A stretch of DNA of 5,086 bases from Planctomycetota bacterium (lineage in GTDB: Bacteria; JAJVIF01; JAPKYR01): contig DAOVJF010000242.1 of assembly GCA_030673355.1 (NCBI GenBank), positions 1-5,086 on the forward strand, read 5' to 3'. The notes beneath the pieces were generated by a model. The model did no database searches. It was not told where the DNA came from and worked only from the letters and a program-made list of their open reading frames with translations. Position numbers and translations under genes: made by a program. Numbering within the stretch: position 1 is the stretch's first letter; each line of letters begins with the position of its first letter. Shown in pieces: positions 1 through 2,777 of the stretch.

Positions 1-458
1 CGAATGGTTATGAGGATGTCTTCCTGAGCAAATTCGATTCATCGGGTAACTTCGAGTGGGCAAGGACCTGGGGAGGAGTGTGGGATGATACTGGCTACGG
101 AGTTGCCGCTGACGGTTCCGGGAATGTCTACATTACAGGCTATTTCGAGGAAACAGTCGATTTCGATCCAGGTGGCGGCGATCCGCACACCTGCAATGGT
201 TATAGAGATGTCTTCCTGAGCAAATTCGATTCATCGGGTAACTTCGAATGGGCATGGACCTGGGGTGGGTTACATGAGGATATAGGCCGTGGAGTTGCCA
301 CTAACGGCTCTGGGAATGTGTACGTTATAGGAGATTTCGATTTCACAGTCGATTTCGCTCCAACCGACCCGCCCTGCAACGAGGATCCGGATGAACACAC
401 CTCGAATGGATACAGTGACGCATTCCTGGCCAAACACCTTCCGGACGGTTGCTGGTAA
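1..458 (+). CDS. SBBP-type beta-propeller repeat protein, C-terminal fragment (5' end outside window)
   Basis: The reading frame is open from base 3 to the TAA at 456-458, about 151 residues. The first in-window ATG (base 78) falls inside a blade, so it is not the start. The visible protein is the tail of one blade (NGYEDVFLSKFDSSGNFEW), one complete 64-residue blade (63-254) and a final blade ending HLPDGCW. Each blade has the SBBP order: TWGG, then SGNVYxxG, then TVDFDP, then NGYxDxFLxK. The last blade is atypical: it has a longer loop with two cysteines and reads DFAPTDPP where the others read DFDPGGG. Blade repeats of this kind fold into beta-propellers, usually in secreted or surface proteins; no catalytic residues are visible. 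It closely resembles the propeller protein on the opposite strand at 2778-5086, so the missing part probably holds more blades and an N-terminal domain (inference). The family call is firm and the function is unknown. Confidence 0.9.
   Translation, partial: NGYEDVFLSKFDSSGNFEWARTWGGVWDDTGYGVAADGSGNVYITGYFEETVDFDPGGGDPHTCNGYRDVFLSKFDSSGNFEWAWTWGGLHEDIGRGVATNGSGNVYVIGDFDFTVDFAPTDPPCNEDPDEHTSNGYSDAFLAKHLPDGCW
3..455 (+). repeat. Blade repeats, 192-bp period, near-identical at DNA level
   Basis: The stretch from base 3 (aatggttat...) recurs at base 195, exactly 192 bp or 64 codons later. Over about 74 bp the two copies differ at only six positions and include a 41-bp identical run (15-55 and 207-247). 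Synonymous positions are preserved as well as the protein, which points to recent duplication or gene conversion between blades. The third blade (255-455) is much more diverged. Confidence 0.85.
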
Positions 459-618
459 CAAACCCCAAACCTGGCTACACGAATAAGCTAATCCCCGCAC
501 ATAATCTTGAAAATCGCATGCCTGTCCACGGTGTTGAATGATTTTTGATGATGCAGAAAGTACCTGACCCCGATTTATTTCTTATTCATGAATTTTCAAA
601 TTATCAATTACCCATTCG

Positions 619-647
619 TTGACTCCGTGAGCAGATGGATGTATTAT
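619..647 (+). promoter_or_regulatory. Predicted sigma70-type promoter for the 684-2639 gene
   Basis: TTGACT (619-624) matches the -35 consensus at 5 of 6 positions. TATTAT (642-647) matches the -10 consensus at 5 of 6. The spacer is exactly 17 bp, the optimum. Transcription would start near 654-656, giving a leader of about 30 nt before the ATG. The gene therefore probably has its own transcription unit and does not depend on read-through from the propeller gene 225 bp upstream. The call rests on sequence match alone. Confidence 0.72.
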
Positions 648-668
648 TTGATTTCCATATAACAATCC

Positions 669-675
669 GGGAGGG
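669..675 (+). promoter_or_regulatory. Shine-Dalgarno site
   Basis: GGGAGGG (669-675) contains the GGAGG core at 670-674, with 9 nt between the core and the ATG at 684. It supports 684 as the true start, which also puts a textbook signal peptide at the N-terminus. Confidence 0.85.
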
Positions 676-683
676 TACCAAAA

Positions 684-761
684 ATGATCAAAAATCAGAT
701 TATTTCCCTATTTATCTTAGTGGCACTTGTGTGTTTTCTTGTGCCGGCAACTGCTGTCGGG
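684..761 (+). other. Signal peptide coding segment
   Basis: Residues 1-26 have Lys3, an uninterrupted hydrophobic stretch (IISLFILVALVCFLV) and a PATAVG cleavage region. A24 and G26 fit the -3/-1 rule, with A22/A24 as the alternative. Export by Sec is expected. The absence of Gly, Ala or Ser immediately before Cys17 argues against a lipoprotein. Confidence 0.85.
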
Positions 762-2639
762 CAGGAGTTCCAACGGACCAGAATTGCTGATGAACAGGTG
801 GTTGCTCCAGGCAGTATTCACTCCGCAATGGCAACCTACACCTGTACAAATGACTTAACCGAGCTTAAAATCCTGCCAGCTGAAACGGATGAAGCCATCC
901 TTCAGACCTTCACCATCATGGCTTTGCTTGAAACCTGTTGCGATGCATTCGAACTTCACAACGGGCGAATGCCGGAAGACCTTGCCGAGTTGCGGAATTC
1001 GGGTCTGTGGCCATTCGAACCTCTCGCGCAGGAATACTCGCCGGGGCTGAAACTGATCGGAGAAGATGTCGCGATCAAGATCAGAGAATTATTACCCCAG
1101 GAGCATGATGGAAGCGCGGATATTGTGCATGCAATGGACTGGTACAATACCGAATTCCCCGGACTGATAATGCTGACAGGTGCCGGTGAAGTAACCAACG
1201 ATTCAGCGAATACCTTGTCGGAGGGTGCGGCTGAAGGCGGCATTTACACTGTCACACGCGAGCCGATCAGTTTAACTGCCAGGCTGGCGTCTAGTGATCT
1301 ATCGGACGATATAGCGGACTGGGCCGCACTCTATGTTGACATTGCATCCAATGGGATTTTTCTGGCGGGATACGAGGTCGAGGCTGTTGGACTGGAAAAT
1401 CCGCTGACAAGGCTGGGTTTCAATCCCCAACCTGAACCACCGGGTTATGTAGCGGAAGAATCCGGATTAGAACCTCCCGGATCGCAGGTTGGTTTCAATC
1501 CCCAGCCTGAACCACCGGGTTATGTAGCGGAAGAGTCCGGATTAGAACCTCCCGGATCGCGGGTTGGGTTCAATCCCCAACCTGAACCTCCAGGGGATAT
1601 CTATGCAGAGGAATCATCCACATTCGAATTTCCCGGTTCATGGGTTCTATTCAATCCACAGCCGGAACCTCCTGGCGATATCGGGCCGGAGCCCTGGGAT
1701 GTAATTTTCAGGAGAATCAATTATCACCTGTGGAAGGGAGATCCGTACGCATTCGTGAACACCGAATGTGAAGAAGACGAGGAAGACCCGATGCTGAAAA
1801 TTACACCGTGGGTGCTGGCTAGTTCCAGACTCATGGACCCTGGTGATGACGGGATCAGTTCCAGGCTAATTGACCCTGGTGATGACGGGATCACCTATGA
1901 TATGGAAACTCCGGATGAGTCCAGTCCAAGGATCAGGGAACCCGGGGATATTATCGATCCGAGCGCCCGACGCGCGATTGCTGGTTCCGAATCAGCAGAT
2001 GTGCTTAAATGCAATCTGATAAGGGAAGTCAGTGGAATCATTATGGAGGATTATGTTGCCAGACATGGAACCGTGCCGCAGACTGCAACTGAGTTGCTCG
2101 ATGGCAAATGGGAGATTAACAGCAATGGCTTTATCAATGCCGGGACAATCGAACCCGGTACACCTGGCAGCGGTAAGATGATAGTTATAATCAACGGCAA
2201 ACCGGCTGAGTTTGAACCGGCTTTCTTTGCGTTTTTTGAAATGGTCACCGATACCGGAGAGCTGAAAATATTCGAGCGAAGGTTCGATCCCGAAGAAGGC
2301 GGCTCATGGAATCTCCTTGATACCGGCGATGCGGCGATTATCATTGTTGATTCCCTTGGGAACCCACTTATTGATACCAGCGATGGTTCTATTATTATAG
2401 ATAATTATGTGGCCCGAATTGGGGATGACGCGGGAACACTTTCCATAATCGATGATAATCGGCCATCCGCTCTCTCAGGCGACGCAACCTTCCATGTCGA
2501 TAATTATGGACACATAATCGGGGATTCAGGTCTGGAAGCAATCATAATAGTAGATACAAATGATCCGGTTATCGATTCAAGCCTGCCCGGTTGGGGGTTT
2601 ATACAATTGAGCCTGGATCGTACCCTTCGCAGATTCTGA
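684..2639 (+). CDS. Secreted repeat-mosaic protein of unknown function (FNPQPEPPG repeats)
   Basis: I do not recognise this 651-residue protein as a named family. Residues 1-26 are a signal peptide: a Lys-containing start, a hydrophobic core at about 6-20, and likely cleavage after A24 or G26. Cys17 in the core is not in a lipobox. Residues 70-113 and 436-486 are two related segments: a helix, then HNGRMPEDLAEL or RHGTVPQTATEL, then a Gly/Trp-containing stretch. They resemble the head of type IV pilin-like proteins, but neither has the N-terminal pilin helix. Residues 245-340 hold four proline-rich repeats starting FNPQPEPPG. Residues 361-367 are a short acidic run. Residues 380-403 are two copies of a 12-residue SSRLxDPGDDGI unit, with a degenerate third at 413-424. 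Residues 546-632 alternate Ile/Val-rich strands with Asp/Gly/Asn turns. No enzyme motif is seen. It is probably monocistronic, with its own promoter. An extracellular structural or adhesive role is an inference. Confidence 0.88.
   Translation: MIKNQIISLFILVALVCFLVPATAVGQEFQRTRIADEQVVAPGSIHSAMATYTCTNDLTELKILPAETDEAILQTFTIMALLETCCDAFELHNGRMPEDLAELRNSGLWPFEPLAQEYSPGLKLIGEDVAIKIRELLPQEHDGSADIVHAMDWYNTEFPGLIMLTGAGEVTNDSANTLSEGAAEGGIYTVTREPISLTARLASSDLSDDIADWAALYVDIASNGIFLAGYEVEAVGLENPLTRLGFNPQPEPPGYVAEESGLEPPGSQVGFNPQPEPPGYVAEESGLEPPGSRVGFNPQPEPPGDIYAEESSTFEFPGSWVLFNPQPEPPGDIGPEPWDVIFRRINYHLWKGDPYAFVNTECEEDEEDPMLKITPWVLASSRLMDPGDDGISSRLIDPGDDGITYDMETPDESSPRIREPGDIIDPSARRAIAGSESADVLKCNLIREVSGIIMEDYVARHGTVPQTATELLDGKWEINSNGFINAGTIEPGTPGSGKMIVIINGKPAEFEPAFFAFFEMVTDTGELKIFERRFDPEEGGSWNLLDTGDAAIIIVDSLGNPLIDTSDGSIIIDNYVARIGDDAGTLSIIDDNRPSALSGDATFHVDNYGHIIGDSGLEAIIIVDTNDPVIDSSLPGWGFIQLSLDRTLRRF
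1416..1703 (+). repeat. In-frame proline-rich tandem repeats (FNPQPEPPG), four copies
   Basis: Units begin at 1416, 1491, 1566 and 1647. The first two are 75 bp (25 residues) and nearly identical in DNA. The third is 81 bp (27 residues) and diverged after the core. The fourth (LFNPQPEPPG) is partial. Each full unit is FNPQPEPPG, an acidic spacer, then EPPGS or EFPGS and a Trp or hydrophobic residue. The lengths are multiples of three, so the frame is kept. The near-identity of units 1 and 2 indicates recent expansion. The Pro/Glu-rich composition suggests an extended, stalk-like or linker segment. Confidence 0.93.
1821..1892 (+). repeat. Two tandem 36-bp in-frame repeats (SSRLxDPGDDGI)
   Basis: agttccag at 1821 recurs at 1857. 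The two 36-bp units encode SSRLMDPGDDGI and SSRLIDPGDDGI and differ at few bases. A degenerate relative, SSPRIREPGDII, follows at residues 413-424. Asp/Gly-rich turns of this kind could bind calcium, but no recognised EF-hand, dockerin or RTX consensus is complete. Confidence 0.88.
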
Positions 2640-2685
2640 AGATGTCAACCTGAGGAAGTTCGAGAGAGGGAGTACCTGGGGTGGG
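2632..2685 (+). pseudogene. Degraded SBBP blade fragment
   Basis: Translated from 2632, this reads DSEDVNLRKFERGSTWGG. It aligns with GYEDVFLSKF...EWARTWGG of the upstream propeller gene if six residues (DSSGNF) are removed. At DNA level I count about 40 of 54 matching bases around an 18-bp in-frame gap. In the intact gene the 18 bp are bounded by the direct repeat ttcga, the usual signature of a slippage deletion. The fragment has no start codon, and an in-frame TGA lies at 2608-2610. It overlaps the last codons of the preceding gene in a different frame. A chance match is possible but the order of motifs argues against it. Confidence 0.55.
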
Positions 2686-2700
2686 CCAGAAAACCTGGTT
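2684..2700. repeat. Small inverted repeat, weak hairpin
   Basis: CCAG (2686-2689) pairs with CTGG (2695-2698) across an AAAAC loop, and two G-U pairs can extend the stem. By itself it is too weak to be a terminator. It is listed because it sits 25 bp from a stronger palindrome in the same convergent gap. Confidence 0.35.
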
Positions 2701-2724
2701 ACCTGCCTGCCTTTATTGATGGAT

Positions 2725-2742
2725 GCCGACAGGAATGTCGGC
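2725..2742. repeat. Palindromic hairpin in convergent intergenic gap
   Basis: GCCGACA (2725-2731) and TGTCGGC (2736-2742) form a perfect 7-bp stem closed by a GGAA (GNRA-type) tetraloop. It lies between the two convergent stop codons, where a bidirectional terminator might be expected. However, neither strand has a T run directly after the stem: the run of A at 2750-2754 would give T residues upstream of the hairpin on the minus strand. An RNA-end stabiliser, an attenuating stem or one copy of a dispersed palindromic repeat are all possible. Confidence 0.6.
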
Positions 2743-2777
2743 GCACCTGAAAAAGATATTATAAAATGGAATTGGTA

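Larger units (their letters stand above)
459..683. other. Intergenic gap between propeller gene and secreted-protein gene
   Basis: This 225-bp gap has no credible coding frame. It is AT-rich in its right half, where the promoter and ribosome binding site of the downstream gene lie. I see no intrinsic terminator for the upstream gene: there is no GC-rich stem followed by a T run. The only symmetry is weak: an ATTCATGAAT palindrome (584-593) and an 8-base complement between ttgaaaat (508-515) and attttcaa (592-599). Bases 553-581 hold a motif that may be a dispersed repeat and is described among the findings. Confidence 0.7.

Noticed and set aside
200..500. Minus-strand open frames at 200-433 and 270-500
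   Set aside because: They lie antisense to a clear SBBP coding region and have no domain signature. The second only runs into the intergenic gap.
717..737. Lipoprotein signal at Cys17
   Set aside because: The residues before Cys are ALV, so the required small residue at -1 is missing, and a normal signal peptidase I site follows at residues 22-26.
1416..1703. CRISPR-like array from the regular 75-bp spacing
   Set aside because: The whole 75-bp unit repeats, not a short repeat with unique spacers. It is in frame within a coding gene, with lengths in multiples of three.
956..2344. Minus-strand open frames at 956-1243 and 2051-2344
   Set aside because: They are antisense to the 651-residue gene, are Ser/Pro-rich, and have no supporting start signal.
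2725..2760. Rho-independent terminator in the convergent gap
   Set aside because: The stem is good, but no T run follows it on either strand; the A/T tract lies on the wrong side for the minus-strand gene.
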